64,000 nucleotides of DNA from Micromonospora sp. Llam0 (GTDB taxonomy: Bacteria; Actinomycetota; Actinomycetes; Mycobacteriales; Micromonosporaceae), in contig NZ_RJJY01000001.1 in NCBI RefSeq assembly GCF_003751085.1, forward strand, positions 5,332,001 to 5,396,000, in the 5' to 3' direction. Both the position numbers and the translations under genes were made by a program. The notes under the pieces were generated by a model. It worked only from the letters and a program-made list of their open reading frames with translations. It was not told the DNA's origin and searched no databases. The stretch's first letter is position 1; each line of letters begins with the position of its first letter. Positions 10,192 to 18,450 of this stretch are shown piece after piece.

Positions 10192-11507
10192 GACGTGGTC
10201 ACCACCGTCATGCCCTCGTCGAGACCGTCCCCGGTGACCTCGACCATGCCTCTGGTGAACAGCCCGGTCTCGACGGCGATCAGGGCACCGTCGGTCAGCT
10301 GCACCGCGTACCCGCCCTCGGCGAGCGCGAGCAGCGCGCCGACCGGTACGGCGAGGACCTGCTCGCGTACCTCGGTGCGGAACTGCACCCGGACCGGCGC
10401 GGATTCCAGCTCGCCGAGCACCGCCGGGTCGTCGGGCACGGCGGTGAGGCTCAGCTGCGGCCCCTGCCCCGGCTGGCCTTCGGGATCGGCGACGACGGTG
10501 CCGACCGCGGCGATCCGGCCGGGGACGGTGGCGCCGTCGGGCAGGGTGATCGTCACCGGCGCGTCGGGCAGCATTCCGCTCGCCTCGCCGGCTCCCACCC
10601 GTACCGTGATGATCTTGTCTGTCGGGGTGACCGACATGATGTCCGTCGCGGCACTGTCCCCGGCCAGCGCGGCGACCGCGTCGACCCGGACCTTTCCCGG
10701 AAGTACCGCCACCTCGCCGGGCCGCAGCGTGCCGGTGGCTGGCGCGTCGCGATCGCGCTGCCAGCGTTCGATGGCCGAGATCAGCTCCGGGGTGAGGACC
10801 GCGTCGCCGGTACGGACGGTGACCATGCCCCCGGCGGAGGTCGGCTGCCGGCCAGAGTCGGGGGTCGGCTGCCGACCGGAGTCGGCGGTCTGCTCCGGGT
10901 CCGCAGACTGCTCCGGGTCCGGCGTCTGCTCCGGGTCCGGCGACTGCTCCGGGTCCGGCGACTGGGCCGCATCCTGGTCAGCGGCGGTCGTCGCCGCCGG
11001 CACCGCGACCGTGGCACCGACCGGCGGCTGCCAGCCGATCCGGTAGCCCAACGCCTCCAGGTTGTCGGCGACCACCCGCACGTCGCGGCCGACCAGATTC
11101 GGCTGGTCGAGGGTACGGAACAACGGCGTGCCGCCGTAGAACAGCAGCACCGGCTGATCGTCCACCCGGTACAGCTGCTCGCCACGCTCGATCACCGCGC
11201 CCTGCTCCGGCAGCCAGGTCAGCACCCCGTCGCTGGAGCCCCGCACCGGCCGGGCCGCGCCGTAGCCGAGGGTGCCGGCCAGCTCCCGGGCGTCGGAGAT
11301 GTCCATCCGGACCACCTCGGTGGTCGCCACCCAGACCGGCTCCGGCGTCGCGGCGTCCGCGTCGGCCGTCGCGCCCCGACCCGGCCAGCCCCAGCCGACC
11401 ATCGTCCCGGTCACCGTCAACCCGGCCACCACCATCGCGGCAGACAGGCCGTACGCCAGCGGTCGCCGCCACCGGCGACCGGCGAACGTTCGCAGGAAGA
11501 ACACCAT
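10188..11507 (-). CDS. Membrane-fusion-type adaptor with split peptidoglycan-binding domain
   Basis: 439 residues. N-terminal signal anchor ([21 protein letters not shown]), a barrel-sandwich/lipoyl-like segment ([21 protein letters not shown]), a PG_binding_1-like domain ([19 protein letters not shown] ... [17 protein letters not shown]) split by a low-complexity insert of SPDPEQ repeats, and a C-terminal beta domain of the efflux adaptor type ([17 protein letters not shown]). It is the periplasm-side partner of the MacB-like pair downstream. The ATG at 11507 opens just ahead of the signal anchor; no strong ribosome site is visible. It diverges from the response regulator, so the 88 bp between them probably carry both promoters. 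Confidence 0.8.
   Translation of the reverse strand: MVFFLRTFAGRRWRRPLAYGLSAAMVVAGLTVTGTMVGWGWPGRGATADADAATPEPVWVATTEVVRMDISDARELAGTLGYGAARPVRGSSDGVLTWLPEQGAVIERGEQLYRVDDQPVLLFYGGTPLFRTLDQPNLVGRDVRVVADNLEALGYRIGWQPPVGATVAVPAATTAADQDAAQSPDPEQSPDPEQTPDPEQSADPEQTADSGRQPTPDSGRQPTSAGGMVTVRTGDAVLTPELISAIERWQRDRDAPATGTLRPGEVAVLPGKVRVDAVAALAGDSAATDIMSVTPTDKIITVRVGAGEASGMLPDAPVTITLPDGATVPGRIAAVGTVVADPEGQPGQGPQLSLTAVPDDPAVLGELESAPVRVQFRTEVREQVLAVPVGALLALAEGGYAVQLTDGALIAVETGLFTRGMVEVTGDGLDEGMTVVTTS
10890..10961 (-). repeat. Four 18-bp tandem repeats encoding S/T-P/A-D-P-E-Q
   Basis: Exact-period 18-bp units at 10890, 10908, 10926 and 10944 encode [18 protein letters not shown] and SADPEQ. A second, longer degenerate repeat (DSGRQPT, twice) follows in the protein. 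The array interrupts the predicted peptidoglycan-binding domain of the adaptor as a flexible acidic linker. The near-identical units suggest recent expansion by slippage. Confidence 0.9.
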
Positions 11508-11594
11508 GCCGGCCAGCGTCGACGGCGATTGTGAGGAACCTGTCAGACCGGTACGGTGCGATTTCCCACCGCCGCGCCGACGCCAAGGCGCAGT

Positions 11595-12302
11595 ATGGTT
11601 CGCCCCGTGGCTGCCCATGTGCTGATCGCCGAGGACGACCGGCGGCAGGCCGAGGTGCTGCGCCGGTACGTGGAGTCCGACGGACACCGGACCACAGTGG
11701 TCCACAACGGGCGCGACGCGCTCGACCAGGCCCGCCGGCACCGCCCGCAGCTGCTGCTGCTCGACGTGATGATGCCCGGCCTGGACGGGCTGAACGTGTG
11801 CCGGATCCTGCGCCGCGAGTCGGACCTGCTGGTGCTGATGCTCACCGCCCGCGCCGACGAGGACGACATGCTGCGCGGGCTGGACCTGGGCGCCGACGAC
11901 TACCTGACGAAGCCGTACTCGCCGCGGGAGCTGATGGCCCGGGTCCGGACGTTGCTGCGCCGGGTCGACCGGGTGCCGCGCACCATCGACGGGGTACGGC
12001 GGGTCGGTACCCTCGCCGTCGACCCGGTCCGCCGCGAGGTCACCGTCGACGGGCGGCCGGTCGTCTGCACGCCGGGCGAGTTCGCGATCCTGGCCGCCAT
12101 GGCCGAGCAGCCGGAACGGGCCTTCACCCGGGCCCACCTGCTGGAGCACACCCGGGGCCTGGACCGGGACTCGACCGAGCGGGCCATCGACACCCACATG
12201 GTCAACCTGCGCCGCAAGATCGAACCGGACGTACGCCGGCCCGCGTACCTGGTGACGGTGTACGGCATCGGCTACAAACTCCGCGACCCGGCCAATGGCT
12301 GA
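11595..12302 (+). CDS. OmpR-family response regulator
   Basis: 235 residues. Receiver domain with the acidic pair (AEDD), phospho-acceptor Asp57 in LLLLDVMMPGLDG, the T of MLTARAD and Lys of YLTKPYSPREL; then an OmpR/PhoB winged helix (EFAILAAMAEQPERAFTRAHLLE ... DTHMVNLRRKIEPD). Start at 11595 (ATG) or 11607 (GTG); neither has a strong ribosome site. Its stop overlaps the histidine kinase start. Divergent from the adaptor-ABC operon, which is its likely target. Confidence 0.92.
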   Translation: MVRPVAAHVLIAEDDRRQAEVLRRYVESDGHRTTVVHNGRDALDQARRHRPQLLLLDVMMPGLDGLNVCRILRRESDLLVLMLTARADEDDMLRGLDLGADDYLTKPYSPRELMARVRTLLRRVDRVPRTIDGVRRVGTLAVDPVRREVTVDGRPVVCTPGEFAILAAMAEQPERAFTRAHLLEHTRGLDRDSTERAIDTHMVNLRRKIEPDVRRPAYLVTVYGIGYKLRDPANG

Positions 12303-14322
12303 GCCGACCGGGGCCAGGGCCGGGGCCGGGTCGGCGGCTGGCGCTGAGCCGACCGGCGACGCGTCGGCCACCGGGGGTGCCCGGGTACCGCTGCGGCACA
12401 GCCTGGTGCTGCGGCTGCTCGGCGCGTCGGTGCTGGTGACGGTCTGCGCGGTCGTCGCCACCGCCTGGCTGACCGTGGAGTCGACCACCCGGGCGATCGA
12501 ACAGGAACAGGGCCGCTCCCTCGCCGACGACGTCAGCATCTACGACACGTTGATCACGTACGCGGTCGAACACCGCGACTGGTCGGGAGTCGCGCCGACC
12601 GTCGACGAGCTGGCGGCGCGTACCGGCCGGCGGATCGTGCTGCTCGACCCGGTGACCCGCGGCCCGGTCGCCGAGTCGGCCCCCGGACCGGCGCTACCCG
12701 GACCGGCGCTACCCGGGCCGTCGCTGCGCGATGCCCGGCCGTCGGCCACCGTCGACCCGCTCGACCTCGACCCGGCGTTGGCCGGGGCCGCCGCGACGGT
12801 CACCAGCCAGGTGGCGAACGTCGCCGCGACGGCCGCCGGGCAGGAGTCGAACATCGACGCCCGGGTGGTCGGGCCGTACCGGCCCACCGACGACGAACGG
12901 GCGATGCTGCGCGAGGCCGCCGAGGAGTACCTCACCTGCGTCGGCCGCGACGGCGGCACCGCCGAGATCGTCGAGCTGCCCAGCGGTCGACCGACCGTCG
13001 AGATCGGCTCTCCGGCCGGGGCGTCGACCGCCGACCTGATCAGACCTGCTCCCGGCCCGGACACCGGGGTCTGCGCGAAACCGGAGGTGCTGGAGGAGCC
13101 GACCCGTGGCGAGATGGGCCCCTTCGAGGAACTACTCGACCTCACCAGGACCTGCCTGAGCCCGGTGGTCGACCAGATCGACCTGACCGTCTCGGCGGAG
13201 TTCACCGTCGAGGTGGTCCGCGCGCTGCCGCGCGTACCGTCCGACGCGCAGCTGCGGGCCTGCGTGGAGGAGAGCCGCCGCAGCCAGCTGCGACCGTACG
13301 TGGCCCCGCCGGTCCTGCTGTTCGTCACCGACCCGGCGGCCGCCGGCCCGGAACCGACGACGGTCAACCTGTCCACCGGCAACCTGCTGCGGATCGCCGG
13401 CGTCGCCGGCCTGGTCCTGCTGCTCACCGTCGCGGTCACCGTCGGCGTCGGGATGCGGCTGGTCCGGCCGCTGCGGGCGCTGACCGAGGCGGCCCGCGCG
13501 CCGGTCGACCGGCAGCACCGGGTGCCGGTCACCACCCGCGACGAGATCGGCTACCTCGCCACCGCCCTCAACGACCTTGCGCAGCGGCGCGACCAGCTGG
13601 AACAGCAGCGCCGGGCGATGGTCAGCGACGTCGCGCACGAGCTGCGAACCCCGTTGACGAACATCCGGGCCTGGCTGGAGGCCGCCCAGGACGGGCTGGC
13701 GCCGGTGGATCCGCGTACCCTCACGCTGCTGACCGAGGAAGCCACCCTGTTGCAGCACGTCATCGACGACCTGCGGGATCTGGCCGCCGCCGACGCCGGG
13801 ACATTCACGCTGCACCCGGAGCCGACGTTCGTCGGCGACGTCCTCACCCAGGTCGTCGAGGCCAACCAGGGTGCCGCGACCGCCGCCGGGGTCGCCCTGC
13901 GGTTGGCGGTGCACGGCGACCCGGAGGTCACCGTCGATCCGGTACGGCTGCGTCAGCTCGTCGGCAACCTGGTCGGCAACGCGGTGCGGCACACCCCAGC
14001 CGGCGGGTCGGTCACCGTCGACTGTGCGGTACGCGGCGACGGCTGGCTGACCGTCGAGGTGGTCGACACCGGGGTCGGGATCGCCGCCGACGACCTGCCG
14101 AAACTGTTCGACCGGTTCTGGCGGGCGGACGCCTCCCGCAGCCGGGCCACCGGCGGCAGCGGGCTTGGCCTGCCGATCGCCCGGCAACTGGCCCGCGCCC
14201 ACGGCGGGGACATCACCGTGGCCAGCGAGCCGGGCAGGGGCACGCACGTCACGGTACGCATCCCAGCCCAGCCACCCAGCACACGCCACACCTCACGGCT
14301 GCTCGATGCCCGGACACGGTGA
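12295..14322 (+). CDS. Membrane sensor histidine kinase
   Basis: 675 residues. Cytoplasmic Ala/Gly-rich start, TM1 (about 35-57, LLGASVLVTVCAVVATAWL), an unusually large extracytoplasmic sensor of about 300 residues with several cysteines, TM2 (LLRIAGVAGLVLLLTVAVTV), HAMP (MRLVRPLRALTEAARAP), HisKA with His448 (SDVAHELRTPL), and HATPase_c with the N box (LVGNLVGNAVRHT) and G boxes (DTGVGIAADD, GGSGLGLPIA). It overlaps the response regulator gene by 8 bp. Its 3' end is duplicated at 14825-14902. The pair plus the adjacent MacB-like pump resembles envelope-stress or antimicrobial-peptide sensing modules. Confidence 0.92.
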   Translation: MAEPTGARAGAGSAAGAEPTGDASATGGARVPLRHSLVLRLLGASVLVTVCAVVATAWLTVESTTRAIEQEQGRSLADDVSIYDTLITYAVEHRDWSGVAPTVDELAARTGRRIVLLDPVTRGPVAESAPGPALPGPALPGPSLRDARPSATVDPLDLDPALAGAAATVTSQVANVAATAAGQESNIDARVVGPYRPTDDERAMLREAAEEYLTCVGRDGGTAEIVELPSGRPTVEIGSPAGASTADLIRPAPGPDTGVCAKPEVLEEPTRGEMGPFEELLDLTRTCLSPVVDQIDLTVSAEFTVEVVRALPRVPSDAQLRACVEESRRSQLRPYVAPPVLLFVTDPAAAGPEPTTVNLSTGNLLRIAGVAGLVLLLTVAVTVGVGMRLVRPLRALTEAARAPVDRQHRVPVTTRDEIGYLATALNDLAQRRDQLEQQRRAMVSDVAHELRTPLTNIRAWLEAAQDGLAPVDPRTLTLLTEEATLLQHVIDDLRDLAAADAGTFTLHPEPTFVGDVLTQVVEANQGAATAAGVALRLAVHGDPEVTVDPVRLRQLVGNLVGNAVRHTPAGGSVTVDCAVRGDGWLTVEVVDTGVGIAADDLPKLFDRFWRADASRSRATGGSGLGLPIARQLARAHGGDITVASEPGRGTHVTVRIPAQPPSTRHTSRLLDARTR

Positions 14323-14333
14323 GACCGACATAA

Positions 14334-14477
14334 CGTCGGACAGATCGGCGCACGTTGATGCAGGTCAGCCAGGCGATCGAAGCGCTCAGCAGGGAAGGGC
14401 CAGCACTTGGCCGACCACTGGTCGACACAGCCAAAGGGTCTGCCCTGCCGAATCTGAAGGAACTTCGGCCAGACTGA
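14334..14477 (+). pseudogene. HigB-like (Gp49) toxin remnant
   Basis: The frame opened at 14334 reads ...MQVSQAIEALSREGPAL, GRPLVDTAKGSALPNLKELR, then PD and a TGA at 14475. The GPALGRPLVD...K.S...NLKELRP segment is the central conserved block of phage-derived Gp49-like HigB/RelE toxins. The catalytic C-terminal half is missing and the N-terminus is truncated. It abuts and slightly overlaps an XRE antitoxin fragment in another frame. A decayed toxin gene. Confidence 0.7.
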
Positions 14478-14808
14478 CCATCTGACTGACCCTGAGGCCC
14501 GCTCGTGGGATGACCTGAAGCGCAACCTGGGCTTCTCTACGGCTGAGCACGAGGAGATCGAAGTCGGCGCCGAGCGTCTGATCGCTGAAGCTCGCGCCTT
14601 CCGGCTTTCCGAGATCCGGCGACGTCAGCACACCACGCAGAACGAGGTGGCGAAGGCTATGGGGGTGACTCAGGCCCGCGTCTCTCGCATCGAGAAAGGA
14701 CAGTTGGAGCGGAGCGAGGTCGATACCCTTGCAGCATATGTACAGGCTCTCGGTGGCAAGCTAAAAATCGTCGCCGACTTCGGGGATGAAAGCTACGTGC
14801 TGGGATAG
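14458..14808 (+). pseudogene. XRE/HigA-type antitoxin remnant lacking a start codon
   Basis: An open frame of 116 codons ends at TAG 14806. It contains RLIAEARAFRLSEIRRRQ, an HTH (QNEVAKAMGVTQARVSRIEK), then TLAAYVQALGGKLKIVADFG and DESYVLG, which is the standard layout of HigA antitoxins paired with Gp49-like toxins. No ATG, GTG or TTG exists in frame before the HTH: a TGA at 14455-14457 closes the frame and the first in-frame GTG is inside the helix. With the truncated toxin upstream this is a dead toxin-antitoxin locus, probably joined by an internal deletion. Confidence 0.7.
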
Positions 14809-14824
14809 CTCTGTCGTAGCCCGC

Positions 14825-14902
14825 GTGGCCGGCGAGCCGGGCCGGGGCACGCACGTCACGGTACGCATCCCAGCCCGGCCGCCCGGCACACTCCACACTC
14901 AG
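14825..14902 (+). repeat. Partial duplicate of the histidine kinase 3' end
   Basis: Bases 14825-14902 repeat 14218-14295 with only a handful of differences, and the frame reads VAGEPGRGTHVTVRIPARPP to a TAG at 14918. The two copies flank the HigBA remnant as direct repeats. Either the toxin-antitoxin segment entered with a homologous tail, or a tandem duplication was later filled. Confidence 0.85.
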
Positions 14903-14937
14903 CGTCACCTCTCTGGATAGGGGTCCCGGTTCAGTCT

Positions 14938-14975
14938 TGATGCCACAGGTGCATCAAGATGCACCTGTGGCATCA
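14938..14975. terminator. Perfect 18-bp inverted repeat with 2-base loop
   Basis: The arms 14938-14955 and 14958-14975 are perfect reverse complements (core GATGCCACAGGTGCATC). It lies between the converging HigA remnant/kinase side and the lipoprotein gene. No T-tract follows, so it may be a bidirectional terminator or a protein-binding palindrome. Confidence 0.6.
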
Positions 14976-15012
14976 GAGCGTGAGAGGCACCATGGGGTAC
15001 CCGGGTCACCGG

Positions 15013-15651
15013 TCAGCCCTCGATGAACGCCTCCGCTTCACATTCCTCGATCTCGTTACCGGGCGGCAGCCCGTCGTTGAGCATCAGACTGTCACCGTCG
15101 GCGTAGGCGTCAACCCCTCGGTCCTGCAGGCATTTCACCCAGACCTGCAGCTTGTCGCGGTACGTCGGGTCGAGCCGCATGGACCGTTCCCACAGCTCTT
15201 CGGGCTCCAGCGAAGCGCATGCCTCGGCGGCCCTACGCGCGGCGGCCTGCTCCTCGGCGGTTTCGGGAGCGCCGGCGGCCAGCGGCGAATCGCCGCTGTC
15301 CTGCGGCACCCGAACGTGCTTGGGCAACCCGTTGTCCTCCAGGCACTGCTGGTAGATGGCGTAGAGACGGTCCTCCTCCTCCGGCGACGTGTCGGGGCGG
15401 ATCAACGGGCGTTCGGCCTGCGGCGACGGCGACGTGTCCGGTGCGGTGCTGCCTACGATCGTGGCGACGCCGCCGTCACCGGTCGAGCCGGAGGCGCCGG
15501 TCGTCGTACCGCCGGCTGCCGCCGGGTCCTGGTCCCCGCCGCCGCACGCGGCCAGCAGCCCGATCGCCGTCACCGCCAGCGCGACCGCCAGCGGGGCGGA
15601 CCGGCGGCCTGATCGGATGCCGGACCGGCGGGGGTGTCGAAATGTCGTCAT
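15013..15651 (-). CDS. Putative lipoprotein
   Basis: 212 residues. Basic N-terminus, hydrophobic h-region and lipobox (GLLAAC) followed by a Gly/Ser/Thr/Asp linker; then a domain with three or four conserved-looking cysteines (YQQCLEDNGLP, EACASLEPEELW, VWVKCLQDRGVDAYAD, EIEECEAEAF). This pattern of CLxDxG repeats occurs in uncharacterised actinobacterial lipoproteins located near two-component/ABC efflux modules like the one to its left, so it is probably part of that module. Start at ATG 15651; an upstream TTG at 15672 is possible. Confidence 0.75.
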   Translation of the reverse strand: MTTFRHPRRSGIRSGRRSAPLAVALAVTAIGLLAACGGGDQDPAAAGGTTTGASGSTGDGGVATIVGSTAPDTSPSPQAERPLIRPDTSPEEEDRLYAIYQQCLEDNGLPKHVRVPQDSGDSPLAAGAPETAEEQAAARRAAEACASLEPEELWERSMRLDPTYRDKLQVWVKCLQDRGVDAYADGDSLMLNDGLPPGNEIEECEAEAFIEG

Positions 15652-15741
15652 GCGAGCGAGGTTGCCGAGCAACCGTCAGGATCCTGTCAGCACCGTCGGG
15701 GCCACATCATCGGAGATGCTGCCCACCGCCGGCCGCGCTAG

Positions 15742-17410
15742 CTTGATTTTTAACCCGTCGGTGGCGGGCGCCGGTTGCTCCTGTGAGGATTCCGGCGTGT
15801 CGGGCTGACGTGGGAACGGCCACCGTTGATGATCTTCGGGTTCCCTGGCAAGGACGCGAGATCAAGGCGGTGGCCGTGGCCACGATTTTGGACCATCTGA
15901 GTGGGCTGGTGTTACCCGGCTCTGTCTCGACCGGGCCGGTGAGGGATCCGGCGGAGGTGTTGGCCGGGTTTCGGCGGGACTTCCACCAGGCCCTGTCACG
16001 GCGGTCGGATGCGTTGTTCGAGTTGACCGACGCGGTGTTGTGCGCGGATGGGCCGGTGCGGTCGTTGCCCGGGTTGTCGCTGGTAGCGGAGTACCGCCGT
16101 GGGCACGGCGCGTTGTACGACGCCTTGGCCGCCGGGCGGGTTGACGTGCAACGGCTGCGTACGGCGGTGGCGGCGGTGCCGCCGCCGCGGGCGGCTGACG
16201 GGCGGCTCGTCCTGGCCGTGGATGTGACGTGCTGGCTGCGGCCGGAGGCGCACACGTCGCCGGAGCGGATCCTGTGTCACACCTACGGCCGTGGCAGGGA
16301 CCAGCACATCGGAGTTCCGGGCTGGCCGTATGCGTTCGTTGTGGCGTTGGAGACCGGCCGCACCTCGTGGACCGCACCGCTGGACGCGGTCCGCTTGGCT
16401 CCGGGTGCGGATCTGGCGGCGGTGACCGCCGCCCAGTTGCGGGACGTGGTCGGCCGGTTGATCGCCGCCGGCCATTGGCGGCCCGGCGATCCGCAGGTCT
16501 GGGTGGTGATGGACGCAGGCTACGACGCGGCCCGCCTGGCCTGGCTGCTGCGGGACCTGCCGGTGCGCGTCCTGGCCAGGCTGCGCTCGGACAGGGTCCT
16601 GCGCCGACCCGCGCCACCACCGCTGCCCGGCCGGCGGGGCCGGCTGCCCCGCCACGGCGCCGAGTTCATCTTCGGCGACCCCCGCAGTTGGGGTGCCCCG
16701 GATGTGACCACGGTGACCGATACCCGCCTCTACGGCACCGTCACCGCCCGAGCCTGGCACCGCTTGCATCCGAGACTGACCCGCCGCGCGGCCTGGACCG
16801 ACTGCCCTGCACTGCCGATCCTGGAAGGCACCGTGATCCGTCTCGACGTCGGGCGGCTGCCGTCGGGCGCGACCGCGAAACCGGTATGGTTGTGGTGGTC
16901 CACCGGTATCGACCACGAGCCGGGCCACGATCCCAGCCCGGATCCGGCGATGATCGACCTGTTGTGGCAGGCGTTCCTACGCCGCTTCGACATCGAGCAC
17001 ACGTTCCGGCTGTTCAAGCAGACCCTCGGCTGGACAGTGCCGAAACTGCGCGACCCGCACGCCGCCGACCGGTGGACCTGGCTGATCATCGCCGCCTACA
17101 CGCAGCTGAGGCTGGCCCGGCCACTGGCCGCCGACCTGCGTCACCCATGGGAACGACCAGCGCCACCCGAACGGCTCACCCCATCCCGGGTCCGCCGCGG
17201 ATTTCGGCACCTACGTCCGACAAGCACCTGCCCCGCCAGCGCGCCGAAACCCACCCGGCCAGGCCCCGGACGACCACCCGGCACACCCAACCGTCACCCC
17301 ACCCGCCGCTACGACGTCCACACCGTCACCAGCAGCCAAACCGGGAAGACGACCTCCAGAAAGAAAAAATCGGCCAATCCCAGACCACGCCGCACAGGTT
17401 AAAGATCAAG
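15742..17410 (+). mobile_element. IS701-like insertion sequence, copy 1
   Basis: 1669 bp. Terminal inverted repeats: left CTTGATTTTTAACCCGT, right end complementary to CTTGATCTTTAACCTGT (15 of 17 match). CTAG is present immediately outside both ends (15738-15741 and 17411-17414), fitting the YTAR target duplications of IS701-type elements. It contains one transposase gene. A copy that appears identical lies in inverse orientation at 18451-20119. Confidence 0.88.
15783..17402 (+). CDS. IS701-like DDE transposase, copy 1
   Basis: 539 residues, GTG start. RNase H-fold acidic residues are apparent: Asp in [11 protein letters not shown], Asp in [12 protein letters not shown], and Glu in [16 protein letters not shown] with the family Y/K region. 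N-terminal part carries [15 protein letters not shown] and [13 protein letters not shown]. The Pro/Arg-rich tail ([17 protein letters not shown]) is typical of the group. It appears intact and gives the same protein as the copy at 18459-20078, so both insertions look recent. Confidence 0.9.
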   Translation: MRIPACRADVGTATVDDLRVPWQGREIKAVAVATILDHLSGLVLPGSVSTGPVRDPAEVLAGFRRDFHQALSRRSDALFELTDAVLCADGPVRSLPGLSLVAEYRRGHGALYDALAAGRVDVQRLRTAVAAVPPPRAADGRLVLAVDVTCWLRPEAHTSPERILCHTYGRGRDQHIGVPGWPYAFVVALETGRTSWTAPLDAVRLAPGADLAAVTAAQLRDVVGRLIAAGHWRPGDPQVWVVMDAGYDAARLAWLLRDLPVRVLARLRSDRVLRRPAPPPLPGRRGRLPRHGAEFIFGDPRSWGAPDVTTVTDTRLYGTVTARAWHRLHPRLTRRAAWTDCPALPILEGTVIRLDVGRLPSGATAKPVWLWWSTGIDHEPGHDPSPDPAMIDLLWQAFLRRFDIEHTFRLFKQTLGWTVPKLRDPHAADRWTWLIIAAYTQLRLARPLAADLRHPWERPAPPERLTPSRVRRGFRHLRPTSTCPASAPKPTRPGPGRPPGTPNRHPTRRYDVHTVTSSQTGKTTSRKKKSANPRPRRTG

Positions 17411-17414
17411 CTAG

Positions 17415-18446
17415 GGCGTGTATCAAAGTCGGTCACAGCCACTCGTTGATCGCCGCGACCTGCACGGTCGCCTCGTACCGGACCGCGAGCTTGTCGTAGC
17501 GGGTCGCGACGGCACGGTTGCGCTTGAGCCGGTTGATCCCGCACTCTACCGCGTGGCGCTGCTTGTAGATCTCGGGGTCGAAGGCCGGCGGCCTGCCGCC
17601 CTTCGACCCCTTCTTCCGCCGGTTGGCGTCCTGGTCGGCCTTCGACGGGATCGTCGCGGCGACACCCCGTCGACGCAGGTAGGCACGGTTCGCCTTCGAC
17701 GTGTACGCCTTGTCCGCCAGCACCCGGTCCGGACGGGTCCGGGGCCGACCGGCCCCGACCCGGGGCACCCGCACACCGTCGAGGACCGTCGTGAACTGCG
17801 GGCTGTCGCCACGCTGCCCGCCGGTCAGCACGATCGACAGCGGTTTCTGTCCCTGTTCACAGCCCAGGTGCAGTTTCGTGGTCCGTCCGCCACGGGAACG
17901 CCCCAACGCGTGGTCGTCGGGTTCCGACCCGGTACCGCCGGGTGGTTCGGCCTGCAGATCCCCCTTTTACGCGCTCCGGCGGCGTGCTGGTGCGCTCGGC
18001 TGATCGTGGAGTCCACGGACACGTCCCAGACGATCCGTCCCGCCGCGTCGGCCAGGGCCTGCAACGCGGTCAGGATCCTGGCCCAGGTCCCGTCGCGCTG
18101 CCACCGGCGGAACAGGGCGTACGCCGCCGCCCAGGAGCCGTAGTGGTCGGGGATGTCCCGCCACGGGGCGCCGGCCCGTGTGCGCCACCGGATCGCGTCG
18201 ATGAGCTGCCGTTTCGTTGATGCGGGCGGTCGGCCCGGTCGGCGTGCGGTGGGCAGGAGAGGCTCCAGGACTGCCCACTGCGCGTCCGTCAGGTCGTGCC
18301 GCCTCGTCACCGCTACGCTGGTCACGAGGTCTCCGTGTTGATGGTTCGTCTTGGTCGATAAGCCATCTACCGGAGGCCTCGCTGTTTACCGGGCAGCGAC
18401 ACGCCGGAAGTTCGTCACCCGCCCACGGCCGACTTTGATACACGCC
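17415..18446 (-). mobile_element. IS5-family element (IS427-like)
   Basis: Bounded by inverted repeats GGCGTGTATCAAAGTCGG at 17415 and its complement ending at 18446. CTAG follows at both junctions, where the two IS701-like copies begin. Two overlapping transposase frames run leftward. If this element duplicates TA, its insertion into a TA site would itself have produced the CTAG sequences used by the flanking elements. Confidence 0.85.
17433..18325 (-). CDS. IS5-family transposase, two frames joined by -1 frameshift
   Basis: The first frame (18325 down to 17825, GTG start) begins with [18 protein letters not shown] and carries [16 protein letters not shown] and [20 protein letters not shown]. 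The second (17906 down to 17433) carries [36 protein letters not shown] and [15 protein letters not shown], the C-terminal catalytic block. The match to known IS5 transposases switches frame at AAAAGGGGG (17968-17960), a plausible slippery site for programmed -1 frameshifting. D-D-E residues are split across the two frames. Confidence 0.85.
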
Positions 18447-18450
18447 CTAG

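Noticed and set aside
9592..11046. Long plus-strand frame across the ABC operon
   Set aside because: Overlaps three well-supported minus-strand genes and has no recognisable domain.
16229..17449. Second frame inside the IS701-like transposase
   Set aside because: Alternative-frame shadow; the catalytic residues are in the 15783-17402 frame, and the same shadow recurs in copy 2.
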